Shown: positions 1 through 8,863, counted from the stretch's first letter. The stretch is 64,000 bases of DNA from Thiohalorhabdus sp. Cl-TMA (GCF_041821045.1 NZ_JBGUAW010000006.1:109821-173820), one strand, 5' to 3'. The notes: generated from the sequence alone by a model not told the origin. Made by a program: numbers and translations.

Positions 1-1658
1 TCAGCCATCAGCTCATGCTGCGCGCCGGCATGATCCGCCGGCTCGCCGCCGGCCTTTACTCGTGGCTGCCGCTCGGGCTGCGCGTGGTGCAGCGGGTGGA
101 GCAGATCGTGCGCGAGGAGATGAACGCGGCCGGCGCCCAGGAAGTGCTCATGCCGGTGGTACAGCCGGCGGAGCTCTGGGAGGAATCGGGGCGCTGGGAC
201 AATTTCGGCCCCGAGCTGCTGCGCATCAAGGATCGTCACGAGCGTGACTTCGCCCTGGGTCCCACCCATGAGGAGGTGATTACGGATCTGATCCGGGGCG
301 AGGTGCGCTCCTACCGCCAGCTCCCGCTCAATCTCTACCAGATCCAGACCAAGTTCCGGGACGAGATCCGGCCGCGCTTCGGGGTCATGCGGGCCCGGGA
401 GTTCGTCATGAAGGACGGCTACTCCTTCGAGGCCGACGAGGCCAGCCTGGACCGGACCTACGAGGCCATGTTCGAGGCCTACCGGCGGATCTTCCTCCGG
501 CTCGGGCTCGATTTCCGGCCCGTACGGGCCCGGACCGGCGCCATCGGCGGCAGCGTCTCCCACGAGTTCCACGTCCTGGCGGACTCCGGCGAGGACGAGA
601 TCGCCTTCTGTACCTCCTGTGGCTATGCGGCCAACGTGGAGCTGGCCGAAGCGGCCGCCCCGGAAACGGAGCGTCCGGCACCGGCCGAGGACCTGCGGAC
701 GGTGGATACCCCCGGCGCCTACACCATCGCCGCCGTCTCCGCCATGCTGGACGTGCCCGCCGATCGCACGGTGAAGACCCTGTTCGCCGAGGGACGCCAC
801 GGCCCGGTAGCCCTGATCCTGCGCGGCGACCACGAGCTAAACGAGGACAAGGCCGCCGCCCACCCCGCTCTCGGCGGGGAATGCCATTTCCTCGACAGCC
901 ACCGGATCAGGCAGCTTGCCGGCGCCGAACCGGGCTCGGTGGGCCCGGTGGGCCTCGACGCGGAAAAGGTGGCGGTGCTGGCCGACCGCGAGGCGGCCGT
1001 GCTCGCCGACTTCGTCTGCGGGGCCAACCGGCCCGACCAGCACCTCATGGGCGTCAATTGGGACGTAAACCTGCCCGAGCCCCAGGCGGCGGACCTGCGC
1101 ATGGTGGTGAAGGGCGATCCCTGTCCCCAATGCCGGACTCCCATGGACACCACCCGCGGCATCGAGGTGGGCCATATCTTCAAGCTGGGCGCCAAGTACT
1201 CGGAAAGCCTCGGTGCCACCTACCTGGACGCGGACGGCCGCGAGCAGCCCATGCTCATGGGCTGCTACGGTATCGGCATCTCGCGCATCGTTGCCGCGGC
1301 CATCGAGCAGAACCACGACCAAGGGGGCATCCGCTGGCCGCAGGCCATCGCACCCTTCGACATCGCCCTGATCGCCATCAACAAGAAGAAGTCCCAGCGT
1401 GTCGCGGACGCCGCCGAAGCCCTCTACGGGGAGCTGCGGCAGGCCGGCTACGAGGTGCTCTACGACGACCGCGACGAGCGCCCCGGTATCCAGTTCAACG
1501 ACGCCGACCTGATCGGCATCCCCCACCGTCTGGTGGTCGGCGAGAAGGGGCTGGACCGGGGGATGTACGAGTACAAGTCTCGGGCGGAACAGGACGCGCA
1601 GGACGCCCCGGTGGACGGCATACTAGACTTTCTGCGGAGCCGGTCCGCGGACTCCTGA
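1..1658 (+). CDS. proS: Prolyl-tRNA synthetase (5' end outside window)
   Basis: Class II aminoacyl-tRNA synthetase that charges tRNA-Pro in the cytoplasm. The frame is open from base 3, where it reads Ser-His-Gln-Leu before the first Met at base 15; this matches the internal SHQLML segment of bacterial ProS, so roughly 20 N-terminal residues lie upstream of the window. Counting from that Met, motif 2 (RPRFGVMRAREF) is at about 119-130, an editing insertion follows from about 220 to 395 with the conserved TVKTL lysine near 254, motif 3 (GCYGIGISRIV) is near 415, and the anticodon-binding domain closes the protein. The ends of the insertion carry CTSC and CPQC pairs that could bind zinc, as in many ProS proteins. 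This is the long bacterial type with a built-in editing domain. The stop is TGA at 1656-1658. Confidence 0.97.
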   Translation, partial: SHQLMLRAGMIRRLAAGLYSWLPLGLRVVQRVEQIVREEMNAAGAQEVLMPVVQPAELWEESGRWDNFGPELLRIKDRHERDFALGPTHEEVITDLIRGEVRSYRQLPLNLYQIQTKFRDEIRPRFGVMRAREFVMKDGYSFEADEASLDRTYEAMFEAYRRIFLRLGLDFRPVRARTGAIGGSVSHEFHVLADSGEDEIAFCTSCGYAANVELAEAAAPETERPAPAEDLRTVDTPGAYTIAAVSAMLDVPADRTVKTLFAEGRHGPVALILRGDHELNEDKAAAHPALGGECHFLDSHRIRQLAGAEPGSVGPVGLDAEKVAVLADREAAVLADFVCGANRPDQHLMGVNWDVNLPEPQAADLRMVVKGDPCPQCRTPMDTTRGIEVGHIFKLGAKYSESLGATYLDADGREQPMLMGCYGIGISRIVAAAIEQNHDQGGIRWPQAIAPFDIALIAINKKKSQRVADAAEALYGELRQAGYEVLYDDRDERPGIQFNDADLIGIPHRLVVGEKGLDRGMYEYKSRAEQDAQDAPVDGILDFLRSRSADS

Positions 1659-1759
1659 CGGCCCTCTTTATCCCTGTTTTCAATGGGGGTAAGCTTTACA
1701 AGGAGTACTGGGCGTCCCCCGGCAAGGCCCGGGCGGGACGCTGCTCAAGGGGGACTGTC

Positions 1760-2245
1760 ATGCAACTCCGCCGCATCCTGGCACCGGTGGACCAATCGGA
1801 GCCCGCCCACTACGCCGCCCGCTCCGCCGCGGAACTGGCCATCCGCTTCCAGGCCGAGCTCCACCTGCTGCACGTGGTCACGCCGCAGCTCATCTATGCC
1901 GAATGGCCCGAGCTGGTCATGCCCCCCGAAGACCTCACCGAGGAAATGCTGGAGCAGTGCCGGCGCTACCTGGACCAGCTCGAGGAGGAGCTGACGGCGC
2001 AGGGAGCTTCCGTGATCGTGCATTGCGAGGAATCCGCCATGCGGCCCTTCGCCGCCATCAACCAGTTCGCCCGGGACCTGCCGGCCGACATGATCGTCAT
2101 CGGCTCCCACGGCCGTACAGGGCTTCGCCACGCCTTGATCGGCTCCACCGCCGAGAAGGTGGTACGCAAGGCGGCCAGCCCGGTGCTGGTGGTGAAAAGC
2201 GGGGAGGTTGCCGCGGAGCTGCCCGAGCCACCCGCTGGGGAATAG
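1760..2245 (+). CDS. Universal stress protein, UspA family
   Basis: A 161-residue single-domain universal stress protein. It starts RRILAPVDQSEPA, the usual first strand and loop, and ends with an intact nucleotide-binding motif of the form G-2x-G-9x-G-S (GSHG at about 129-132, then GST after nine residues), so it should be an ATP-binding UspA rather than a non-binding paralogue. The start is ATG 1760 behind AAGGGGGA; the open frame runs far upstream through proS but that part is read-through. The 100 bases between proS and this gene hold a 7-bp hairpin (1712-1718 with 1735-1741) that could shape the leader or end proS transcription. The transglycosylase gene starts 4 bases after the stop, so the two are probably co-transcribed. 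The exact stress role cannot be read from sequence. Confidence 0.9.
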   Translation: MQLRRILAPVDQSEPAHYAARSAAELAIRFQAELHLLHVVTPQLIYAEWPELVMPPEDLTEEMLEQCRRYLDQLEEELTAQGASVIVHCEESAMRPFAAINQFARDLPADMIVIGSHGRTGLRHALIGSTAEKVVRKAASPVLVVKSGEVAAELPEPPAGE

Positions 2246-2249
2246 CCGC

Positions 2250-2816
2250 TTGTCCAGGTGGCTGCTGGGCCTTGCCATGGGCCTGCTGATTACGACGGCC
2301 CCGCCGGCCACCGCCGGCCCCGTGGATCCGCGCCTTCGTCAGGAGCTCGGCGCCGCCCTCGACCAGCCCCACCCCGCCGAGGACCGCTTCGCCCGCCAGG
2401 TCTGGCGCAAGGATTACATGCGCCGGTTGCGGCCCTTCGTTGACGACTCCGAGCGGCGCCGGCGGCTCACGGGCCTGATCTTCAGGGAGGCCCGACGGGC
2501 CGACATCCCGCCCGGCCTGGTCTTCGCGGTCATTCACGTGGAGAGCGCCTTCAAGCGCTTCGCCCTGTCCTCCGCCGGCGCCCGAGGACTGATGCAGGTC
2601 ATGCCCTTCTGGCGCGAGGAGATCGGACGCCCCCGGGACAACCTGTTCCAGCCCCGCACCAACCTGCGCTACGGCTGCACCATCCTCCGCCATTACCTGC
2701 GCCGCGAGGGCGGGGACATCCTCAAGGCCCTCGCCGCCTATAACGGCAGCAGCGGCCGCACCATCTATCCGGAGAAGATCTACCGCGCCTATCGGCGGCG
2801 GTGGGCGGAGCACTGA
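2250..2816 (+). CDS. Lytic murein transglycosylase, SLT (LysM-free) type
   Basis: Small periplasmic peptidoglycan lytic transglycosylase of about 188 residues. The probable start is TTG 2250, just after the upstream stop and behind GGGGA, which gives a signal peptide (short basic start, hydrophobic LLGLAMGLLI, cleavage around ATAG). ATG 2277 is a weaker alternative. The SLT/Goose-lysozyme-like domain is clear: the catalytic Glu sits in HVESAF, followed by GLMQVMP and AAYNGSSG, the three standard motifs. It cleaves the glycan between MurNAc and GlcNAc, leaving 1,6-anhydro ends. No LysM or other wall-binding domain is seen. It is packed tightly behind the UspA gene. Confidence 0.9.
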   Translation: MSRWLLGLAMGLLITTAPPATAGPVDPRLRQELGAALDQPHPAEDRFARQVWRKDYMRRLRPFVDDSERRRRLTGLIFREARRADIPPGLVFAVIHVESAFKRFALSSAGARGLMQVMPFWREEIGRPRDNLFQPRTNLRYGCTILRHYLRREGGDILKALAAYNGSSGRTIYPEKIYRAYRRRWAEH

Positions 2817-2885
2817 GCACGGGCAATCGGGACCGTAGCCAGGCCGACGGAACCCCGGAGTTCCCTCAAAGCAAGGGAGGAACCT

Positions 2886-3881
2886 TTGAGCACGACTTGC
2901 GAAGGGGCCAGCGGGAAAGCGTCGGGCGCCACGGATGCGGTCCTCGAAAGGCTGGATTCCTTACGGATCCGGCTGCGGAACGAGAAGCGCCTGAAGCTGT
3001 TCCTTCCCGCCGGGCTCACCTTTTTCGCCGTCTATTGGGGGCTCGGGCAGCAGGGGATTCCCGCATACGCGGGAATCATCGCCGGGCTGTTCGCGGCCCC
3101 GTTCAGCGGACTGATCGCCTACACCCTCCTGCGCAACCGCAAGCAGCGCCGGACCTTCGAGACCGCCTACCATCGCGACGTCACCCGGCCCCTGCTGGAG
3201 GAGCTGCTGCCCCAGGCCCGATTCCTGCCGGAGGAAGGGATCGGGGCGGAAGTGCTCCGCGCCAGCGGCCTGTTCCAATCCGGATGGAGCCACTACGAGA
3301 GTCGGCGCTCCCTGCTGGTGGATAAGGCGGCGGGCCGATTCCGCCTCGCCGAGGTGGCCGCACGATCCCGGGACAATACCGCCGATGCCGGTACGGGGCG
3401 CCGCATCGTCTTTCAGGGCCTGTTCCTGCACGGCAAGCTGAACCGGAGTCTGGGCGCCCGGGTCGTCGCGGTACCCCGGGAAGGAGCGCCGGCCTTTTCC
3501 TCCGCCCTGGCCGCGAACAAGATCCGTCACTGGCGTCCCGATAGGGAGGACGGCGACCTGCGGACCTGGAACGCCGGAGACGAGGCCATCGACACCAATT
3601 TCCGCATCTTCACGGACCGGCCCGAGGCGGCCGAGGCCTTGGTCCACGGAGTGCTGACGCCGCTCATGGCCCTGACCGGGCAGAACCTGCCCCTGGGGCA
3701 CGGACCCGCCTTCGTTTTCCTGGCGCTGCGTCACGACAAGCTCTATCTGGCGAAACCGTCGATCCACGGCTTCATCAAGCCCGACGACTACGTCTCGGTG
3801 ACCACCCTGGCGAAACGGGACCGGACCGATCTGGAGTATACCCGGCGCCTGCTCGACAGCATGGACGAGCTCATGGCCTGA
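2886..3881 (+). CDS. DUF3137 membrane protein
   Basis: A 331-residue protein with two predicted membrane segments near residues 37-75 and a large C-terminal cytoplasmic domain. The pattern of a tyrosine-rich helix (YHRDVTRPLLEELLPQ), then an SGLFQSGWSHYESRRSL segment and the FQGLFLHG strand is that of the DUF3137 family, whose function is unknown. The start is TTG 2886, chosen because AGGGAGGAA lies just upstream and no ATG is nearby. It stands alone between the transglycosylase and the convergent acylphosphatase. Confidence 0.8.
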   Translation: MSTTCEGASGKASGATDAVLERLDSLRIRLRNEKRLKLFLPAGLTFFAVYWGLGQQGIPAYAGIIAGLFAAPFSGLIAYTLLRNRKQRRTFETAYHRDVTRPLLEELLPQARFLPEEGIGAEVLRASGLFQSGWSHYESRRSLLVDKAAGRFRLAEVAARSRDNTADAGTGRRIVFQGLFLHGKLNRSLGARVVAVPREGAPAFSSALAANKIRHWRPDREDGDLRTWNAGDEAIDTNFRIFTDRPEAAEALVHGVLTPLMALTGQNLPLGHGPAFVFLALRHDKLYLAKPSIHGFIKPDDYVSVTTLAKRDRTDLEYTRRLLDSMDELMA

Positions 3882-3923
3882 ACGGTCCCTCCGGGGAGTC
3901 CGCCCCGTTCCCCCGGATTCCGG

Positions 3924-4190
3924 TTACCGGACCGCGAAGCCGTCGAAATGCTCCTCGGGCACCTCTTCGCGCTCCAGCCGCTCCACCCGCGCCGCCGGCG
4001 GGCCGCCATCCCGGAACCACTGCTCCAGGGCGGTTATGGCCGACTCCTCCCCCGCTGCCATGGCCTCCACCGCCCCGTCCGGGCGATTGCGCACCCAGCC
4101 GCGGACACCCAGCTCCCGGGCCTTCTGTCGGGTGGAATCGCGGAAAAAGACGCCTTGCACCCGGCCGTGAATGATATAGTGTCGCTGCAT
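3924..4190 (-). CDS. acyP: Acylphosphatase
   Basis: Small cytoplasmic enzyme (88 residues, the normal family size) that hydrolyses acyl phosphates. The signature GRVQGVFFR carries the phosphate-binding loop and catalytic Arg, and GWVRNRPDG carries the catalytic Asn. The start ATG 4190 is preceded by GGAGG at an 8-base spacing; a longer open frame upstream has no ribosome site. It is divergent from the cyclopropane synthase genes and convergent with DUF3137. Confidence 0.93.
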   Translation of the reverse strand: MQRHYIIHGRVQGVFFRDSTRQKARELGVRGWVRNRPDGAVEAMAAGEESAITALEQWFRDGGPPAARVERLEREEVPEEHFDGFAVR

Positions 4191-4293
4191 AAACGGACCT
4201 CCAATCATGGCTCGCCGCGCCGCAGGGCGATTCTGTCCGGCGGCGGGGCGCTTCATTTCTCCACGGTTTTTCGCAGGGTTACGAGAGGAGCAC

Positions 4294-4656
4294 ATGTTTT
4301 ACACCGCCGCGGATGTATTCCCGCAGGAGGACAAGATTGCCCGGCGGCTCGGCGCCATCGCCGACATTCTGTTCCGGCACAGCCGCAAGGACTTCAATAT
4401 CCGGGTCGGTGACCGGGAGCTACGCTACACGGACCGTCCGCAGTTCGTTATCATCTTCGACAGTCCCGGATCCGTGCGACGGCTTCTCCTTCGCCACAAT
4501 GAATACCTCGCGGCGGAGGCCTTTGTGAACCAGCAAATGGACATCGAAGGCGACCTCATCGCCGGCCTGAAGGCCAAGAACACGCTCATCGAGCGGGCCC
4601 GCACCCTCCGCCTGGGCGAAAAGCTGAAGATCCTTTTCATCCTTCTGCGACTCTGA
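4294..4656 (+). CDS. Cyclopropane-fatty-acid synthase, N-terminal domain only
   Basis: A 120-residue protein equal to the N-terminal lipid-binding domain of cyclopropane-fatty-acyl-phospholipid synthases (VFPQEDKIARR, then FDSPGSVRRLLL and the AFVNQQMDIEGDL segment). In ordinary synthases this domain is joined to the methyltransferase domain; here a TGA at 4654 ends it and the catalytic domain begins 6 bases later in another frame. The start is ATG 4294 with GAGAGGAG upstream. It may be a genuine two-subunit enzyme, with coupling across the short gap, or a one-gene enzyme broken by a frameshift or sequencing error near 4640-4660. The frame of the second gene is open backward through the junction, so the second option is real. 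Confidence 0.75.
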   Translation: MFYTAADVFPQEDKIARRLGAIADILFRHSRKDFNIRVGDRELRYTDRPQFVIIFDSPGSVRRLLLRHNEYLAAEAFVNQQMDIEGDLIAGLKAKNTLIERARTLRLGEKLKILFILLRL

Positions 4657-4661
4657 GTGCC

Positions 4662-5552
4662 ATGCTTCGTCATACCCGCACCAAGGACCGGCGGTCCATC
4701 GCCTTCCATTATGACCTTTCCAACGACTTCTATGGGCTCTTCCTCGATCCGCAGATGGCCTATACCTGCGCCTATTACCCGGACGAGGAGGCGGATCTCG
4801 AGCAGGCCCAGCGGGCCAAATTCGACCACATCGCCCGCAAGCTCCGGCTGAAGCCCTACCAGACCCTTCTGGACATCGGCTGCGGCTGGGGCTCCTTCGT
4901 GGTGCACGCCTGCAAGCATTTCGGCGTGACCGCCCACGGCGTCACGCTCAGCCAGCAGCAGGCGGACTACGCTCAGGAATGGATCCGCCGCGAAGGACTG
5001 GAGGACCAGGCGTTCGTGGAATACCGGGACTACCGGGACCTGGTGGGCACCACCCAGTACGACCGCATTAGCGCCATCGGCATCGTGGAGCACGTTGGTC
5101 ACCGCAATCTCGCCCAGTATTTCAACGGCATCCACCGGCTCCTCAAGGAGAACGGCCTGTTCCTCAACCACGGTATCTCGCGCTGCCGGGAATGGCGGCC
5201 CAATCCCGGCAGCGACTGGATCAGCGATCACGTCTTTCCCGAGGGGGAGCCACCCTCTCTGTCCACGGTGATCACCCAGCTTGAGGACAATGCCTTCGAG
5301 GTCCAGGATGTGGAAAACCTGCGCCGGCACTACGCCAAGACCTGCGCGGACTGGGTGGATCGCCTGCGGCGCAACCGCGATCAGTGCCTTCAGCACGTTG
5401 ACGAGCGCAGTTACCGCACCTGGGTACTCTACCTGGCCATGAGCAGCATCTATTTCGAGGAGGGCCAGATCTTCCTCTACCAGGTACTGTCCTCCAAGCG
5501 CATGCCCCGTTTCGCCTCCGTGCCTCTGACTAGGGAGGACATCTATGAGTAA
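4662..5552 (+). CDS. Cyclopropane-fatty-acid synthase family, SAM methyltransferase domain
   Basis: A 296-residue catalytic half of a cyclopropane-fatty-acyl-phospholipid synthase family enzyme, which adds a methylene or methyl group from S-adenosylmethionine to unsaturated acyl chains in membrane phospholipid. It opens with the family segment IAFHYDLSNDFYGLFLD, has SAM motif I DIGCGWGSF, and keeps GIVEHVGHRN (the active-site Glu region), NHGIS (the His/Ile bicarbonate-binding pair in the E. coli enzyme) and YFEEGQIFLYQ. ATG 4662 has no good ribosome site, fitting either translational coupling to the N-terminal half or a frameshift. Its last 8 bases overlap the flavoprotein gene. Product chemistry (cyclopropane, methyl-branched or other) cannot be settled from sequence. 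Confidence 0.85.
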   Translation: MLRHTRTKDRRSIAFHYDLSNDFYGLFLDPQMAYTCAYYPDEEADLEQAQRAKFDHIARKLRLKPYQTLLDIGCGWGSFVVHACKHFGVTAHGVTLSQQQADYAQEWIRREGLEDQAFVEYRDYRDLVGTTQYDRISAIGIVEHVGHRNLAQYFNGIHRLLKENGLFLNHGISRCREWRPNPGSDWISDHVFPEGEPPSLSTVITQLEDNAFEVQDVENLRRHYAKTCADWVDRLRRNRDQCLQHVDERSYRTWVLYLAMSSIYFEEGQIFLYQVLSSKRMPRFASVPLTREDIYE

Positions 5553-6699
5553 CAGCCAATTCGATGCCGACGTGCTGGTAATCGGCGGAGGGCCGGGGGG
5601 GTCCACCGTCGCCTGGGATCTCGCCCGCAACGGGGTGGACGTTCTGGTCGTGGACGGTGCGGAATTCCCCCGGGTCAAGCTCTGCGCGGGCTGGATCACG
5701 CCGCAGATTCTCGACGCGCTGGAGCTGGACCCCGAGCAGTATCCCCACACCATCAGCCCGTTCTCCTCGGCTGTCCTGTGGGTGGGCGATACGCCATGCC
5801 GCACCGATTACCGGCGTCCGGTGAGCTACGGGATCATCCGGGCCCAGTTCGACAATTTCCTGCTGCAGCGGGCATTGGATGCGGGGGCGCGCTTCCTCAA
5901 CGAGAACGTGGGGTCCGTGGAGAGCAATGCGGATGCCTTCGTGGTGACCACCCGCGAAGGAAGCACCTACCGCGCGCCCCTGGCCATCGGCGCGGGCGGC
6001 TCCAAGGACCCCATTCGCCGCAAGCTCACCACCCATGCCGCCGAGGAGCGCATGGTGGTCACCCTGGAAAGCGAGACCCGTGTCGGCGCGGATCGCATCC
6101 GCGAGCACACCCCCTACTACGAGGTCCCGGAGCTTTTCCTGGAGCCGGATTTCAACGGCTACGCCTGGTATTTCACCAAGGGGGACTACCTGAACATCGG
6201 CATCGGCCGGCTCGGCGATCCCCGGATCCGGGATGCCCACCCGCGCTTCATGCAGCAGCTTCGCGACCTGGGCCGGCTTACTCCGGAGCTGGAGGCGGAC
6301 CTGACCAAGTTCCGCGGTCATCCCTACAAGATCTACGATTCCGTGCCCAACCAGGCCCATGGGGAGCGGTTCCTGCTGGTGGGCGACGCGGCGGGACTGG
6401 CCCGGCACTACTCGGGGGAGGGGATCCGTCCGGCGGTGGAAAGCGCCCGCGATGCCGCGGAGGTGGCCCGGACGGCGCTGGAGCGGGGCCGATTCGCGGG
6501 AGCGGATCTGGAAGGATACGCAAGCAAGCTAACCGAGCGCTACGGCCCGCAGAAGGCGCCGCGCTTCGATCCCACCCGCTGGATTCCCCATTCCTGGCAG
6601 AGCCGGATCGTGCAGGGCATATGCCGGAACGACCGGCTGCGGCGGGACTGGGTCTTCGGCAAGGTATTCCTGTTCGACCCGGAGGCGGCGGCCTCCTAG
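5545..6699 (+). CDS. FAD-dependent oxidoreductase, geranylgeranyl reductase family
   Basis: A 384-residue flavoprotein. The N-terminal Rossmann motif VIGGGPGGSTVAWDLA binds FAD; a middle segment GYAWYFTKGDYLNIGIG matches the lipid-binding YxWxFx-GxG signature of geranylgeranyl reductases and related flavoproteins; LLVGDAAGLARHYSGEGI is the second FAD motif. The start ATG 5545 has AGGGAGGA upstream and overlaps the methyltransferase gene by 8 bases, so the two are co-translated. Family members reduce isoprenoid or other lipid double bonds. Its tie to a cyclopropane-synthase-family methyltransferase suggests the pair modifies phospholipid acyl chains; that is an inference. Confidence 0.82.
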   Translation: MSNSQFDADVLVIGGGPGGSTVAWDLARNGVDVLVVDGAEFPRVKLCAGWITPQILDALELDPEQYPHTISPFSSAVLWVGDTPCRTDYRRPVSYGIIRAQFDNFLLQRALDAGARFLNENVGSVESNADAFVVTTREGSTYRAPLAIGAGGSKDPIRRKLTTHAAEERMVVTLESETRVGADRIREHTPYYEVPELFLEPDFNGYAWYFTKGDYLNIGIGRLGDPRIRDAHPRFMQQLRDLGRLTPELEADLTKFRGHPYKIYDSVPNQAHGERFLLVGDAAGLARHYSGEGIRPAVESARDAAEVARTALERGRFAGADLEGYASKLTERYGPQKAPRFDPTRWIPHSWQSRIVQGICRNDRLRRDWVFGKVFLFDPEAAAS

Positions 6700-6755
6700 G
6701 ACCCTTCGCGACCCCACCTTACCGGCGGCCTGCGCGACCTCGCAATCCGGATCCG

Positions 6756-7550
6756 CTACGGGAAGAACACCCGCGCCCGCATGCCGATTCGCAGTCCCCC
6801 CCCGGCATTCGGGACCCGTACCCGAACGGGATAGCGTGCTCCCGCGTCCTTCTTCTCCGAGGGCGCCCGGGCGATGTTGATGATCTCCCCCCGGACCCGC
6901 TTCTCCGTGTAGGCCGGGAAGGTCACCTCCAGGTGGTCCCCCTCGGCCACCCGGGCCACTTGGCTCTCCGTGATGGGCACCACCACATCGAGGGCGTCCA
7001 GGGAGCTCGCCACCCGGAACAGCATGGGCGGCCGCAGATTGGCGATCACCGCCTCCCCGACATTGATGTTGCGCTTCAATATGACGCCGTCGAGCGGCGC
7101 CCGGATCTCCGTATGCTTCAGATCCACCTGCGCCTGCCGGACTTCCGCCTGCGCCGCTTCCACGGCGGCTTGGTCCCGGGCCGCGTCCCGCCGGGCGATC
7201 TGCAGGTCATGCCGAGCGGAAAGCCCCCGGTTGTAGATCTTCTCCTGGCGCTCCAGCTCTCGGCTGCTCTCCTTGGCAACGGCCTTGGCCTTCTTCAGGC
7301 GGGCCTCGGCTTTCTGCAGCGCGGCCCGGTAGCGGGCGGGGTCGATACGGGCAAGCAGCTCTCCCTTCTCCACCCGTTCTCCCGAATCCACCAGCACCTC
7401 GGCCATGGGTCCGCTGACCTGGGCACCCAGGGTTACGATGCGGCGAGCCTCGAGCCGGCCCTCCATGGGCGTGCGGTCCGCTTCCTGCGCGGCCGCGCCC
7501 GTCGCGCCCAGCAACAGCAGCACCATCCCCGCAAGTACAACCCGCCTCAT
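6756..7550 (-). CDS. Periplasmic adaptor (membrane-fusion) protein, HlyD/RND type
   Basis: A 264-residue secreted adaptor with a signal peptide (VVLAGMVLLLLGATGAAAQ). It has the usual nested order: a lipoyl half (VSGPMAEVLVDSGERVEKGE), a coiled-coil hairpin at about 75-150 rich in Ala/Lys/Glu, the second lipoyl half (IRAPLDGVILKRNINVGEAV) and a beta-barrel domain. It should bridge an inner-membrane pump to the outer-membrane factor encoded just upstream. The start ATG overlaps the stop of that gene as ATGA, so translation is coupled. It is the last gene of the operon and no pump gene follows, which is unusual. It is short for an RND adaptor, lacking a full membrane-proximal domain. Confidence 0.87.
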   Translation of the reverse strand: MRRVVLAGMVLLLLGATGAAAQEADRTPMEGRLEARRIVTLGAQVSGPMAEVLVDSGERVEKGELLARIDPARYRAALQKAEARLKKAKAVAKESSRELERQEKIYNRGLSARHDLQIARRDAARDQAAVEAAQAEVRQAQVDLKHTEIRAPLDGVILKRNINVGEAVIANLRPPMLFRVASSLDALDVVVPITESQVARVAEGDHLEVTFPAYTEKRVRGEIINIARAPSEKKDAGARYPVRVRVPNAGGGLRIGMRARVFFP

Positions 7551-8863
7551 CGCGCTTTCTCCGTATTCGGCCCCAGCGGCTCGCCAACCAGGGCGTCCAG
7601 TCGGTCATAGGCCATGGCCAGACCGAATTCGGCCCTGGCCAGCTTCAGTTCCGCCCGGGTCTGCTCGGTCAGGGAATCGCCCAGATCCGTTTCCAGCTCC
7701 AGCACGTATTCGGTCCGCGCCAGATCGGTCTTGAGCTTCCGGTATTGGAGGAGGGCCCGGGCATAGGCCCGCTTCTCCCGCCAGCTCTGCACATCCAGAT
7801 GGGCATCGTAGATATTCTCCTCCACCCGGGCGCGGAGCCGCAGCCAGTCCGCCCGTCTCTGCTGCGCCTCGGCGCGGGCCGCCTCCGCCCGGGCGCCAAG
7901 GCGCCCGCCCTCGTACAGCGGCGCCTCCAGCCGGATGGCGGCCTCCACCTCGTTGCGGAAATCAAACTGGCGCGCATAGCGCTGGGTTACCACCTCGCCC
8001 ACGAACCGGGGCAGGCGCTGGGCCTCGCGTCGGTCGGCATCCGCACGGGCCGCCTCCAGGCGCTGGCGGGCCGCGATCAGCCGGGGATTGGTGCGCCAGG
8101 CCCGGTCGCGCAGCTCCTGAACCGAGGGAAGCTCCCGGTCCAGGTCCGGATCGGGCCGGACCAGATCCCGGGGAACGGCGTCCTCGAGCCCCATGGCGTG
8201 GGCCAGCCGTACCCGCGCCAGCCGGGCGTCGTACTGGGCCGATCGGTAGTTGCTCCGGAACCGGCGGAAGCGGCTCTCCAGCCGGGCCAGCTCCACGGGC
8301 GAGATATCCCCGAGCTCCCGCCGGCCCTTGCCATAATCCCAGCGGACGAAGGCCACCGCCATGGCTTCGTTCCAGACCTGTACCTGGCGGTCGGCCAGGA
8401 GGACATCATAGAACTGCCGCCGGATGGCCAGGATCCGGCTCTGCCGCGCATCGAACAGGGCAACCTCGGAGGCTTCACGCCGAGCCCGCGCGGCACGGCC
8501 AGCGGCCGCCCGGGCACCGAAATCGTACAGCCGCTGCTCAAGCACGACCCGGGCCTCGCTATCGTCGGTGAACTTTCCCTCATCCCGCCCCCCGATCTGC
8601 CGGCCCTGCCGGTAGATGCCCTCCGCGTAGAGCCGGGGACGGTACCCGGCGGTGGCCGAGCGCAAGCGCGCCTCGCGCTCCCGAACCCGGCCCTGGGCGG
8701 CCAGAAGGTCCGGATGGTGCTGAAGGCCCAACCGGACGGCCTGGCGTATTTCCAGGGGCCCATCAGGAAGGGCCGAGCGGCCGTCCGCGCGCACCGGGTC
8801 GGCGAGGAGAAGTAGCAGGCCGAGCGCCGGGAGAACGCCCCGTAGGGGGTTGCCTCGCTTCAT
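7547..8863 (-). CDS. Outer-membrane efflux protein, TolC family
   Basis: A 438-residue TolC-family outer-membrane factor. After a signal peptide (GVLPALGLLLLLADPVRADG) it shows the duplicated helical pattern: EIRQAVRLGLQHHPDLLAAQGRV in the first half, and a second-half repeat with TNPRLIAARQRLEAARA, long Ala/Arg/Glu helices and EAPLYEGGRLGARAEAA, the typical strand-to-helix passage. Start ATG 8863 is chosen because the signal peptide begins there; the ORF is open further upstream without support. It lies 64 bases after the TlpA-like gene and is coupled by ATGA to the adaptor gene. Together with that adaptor it makes two thirds of a tripartite exporter. Confidence 0.9.
   Translation of the reverse strand: MKRGNPLRGVLPALGLLLLLADPVRADGRSALPDGPLEIRQAVRLGLQHHPDLLAAQGRVREREARLRSATAGYRPRLYAEGIYRQGRQIGGRDEGKFTDDSEARVVLEQRLYDFGARAAAGRAARARREASEVALFDARQSRILAIRRQFYDVLLADRQVQVWNEAMAVAFVRWDYGKGRRELGDISPVELARLESRFRRFRSNYRSAQYDARLARVRLAHAMGLEDAVPRDLVRPDPDLDRELPSVQELRDRAWRTNPRLIAARQRLEAARADADRREAQRLPRFVGEVVTQRYARQFDFRNEVEAAIRLEAPLYEGGRLGARAEAARAEAQQRRADWLRLRARVEENIYDAHLDVQSWREKRAYARALLQYRKLKTDLARTEYVLELETDLGDSLTEQTRAELKLARAEFGLAMAYDRLDALVGEPLGPNTEKAR

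Noticed and set aside
4425..5804. Minus-strand open frame (459 codons) antisense to the cyclopropane synthase genes
   Set aside because: No motifs; shadow frame of the real plus-strand gene.
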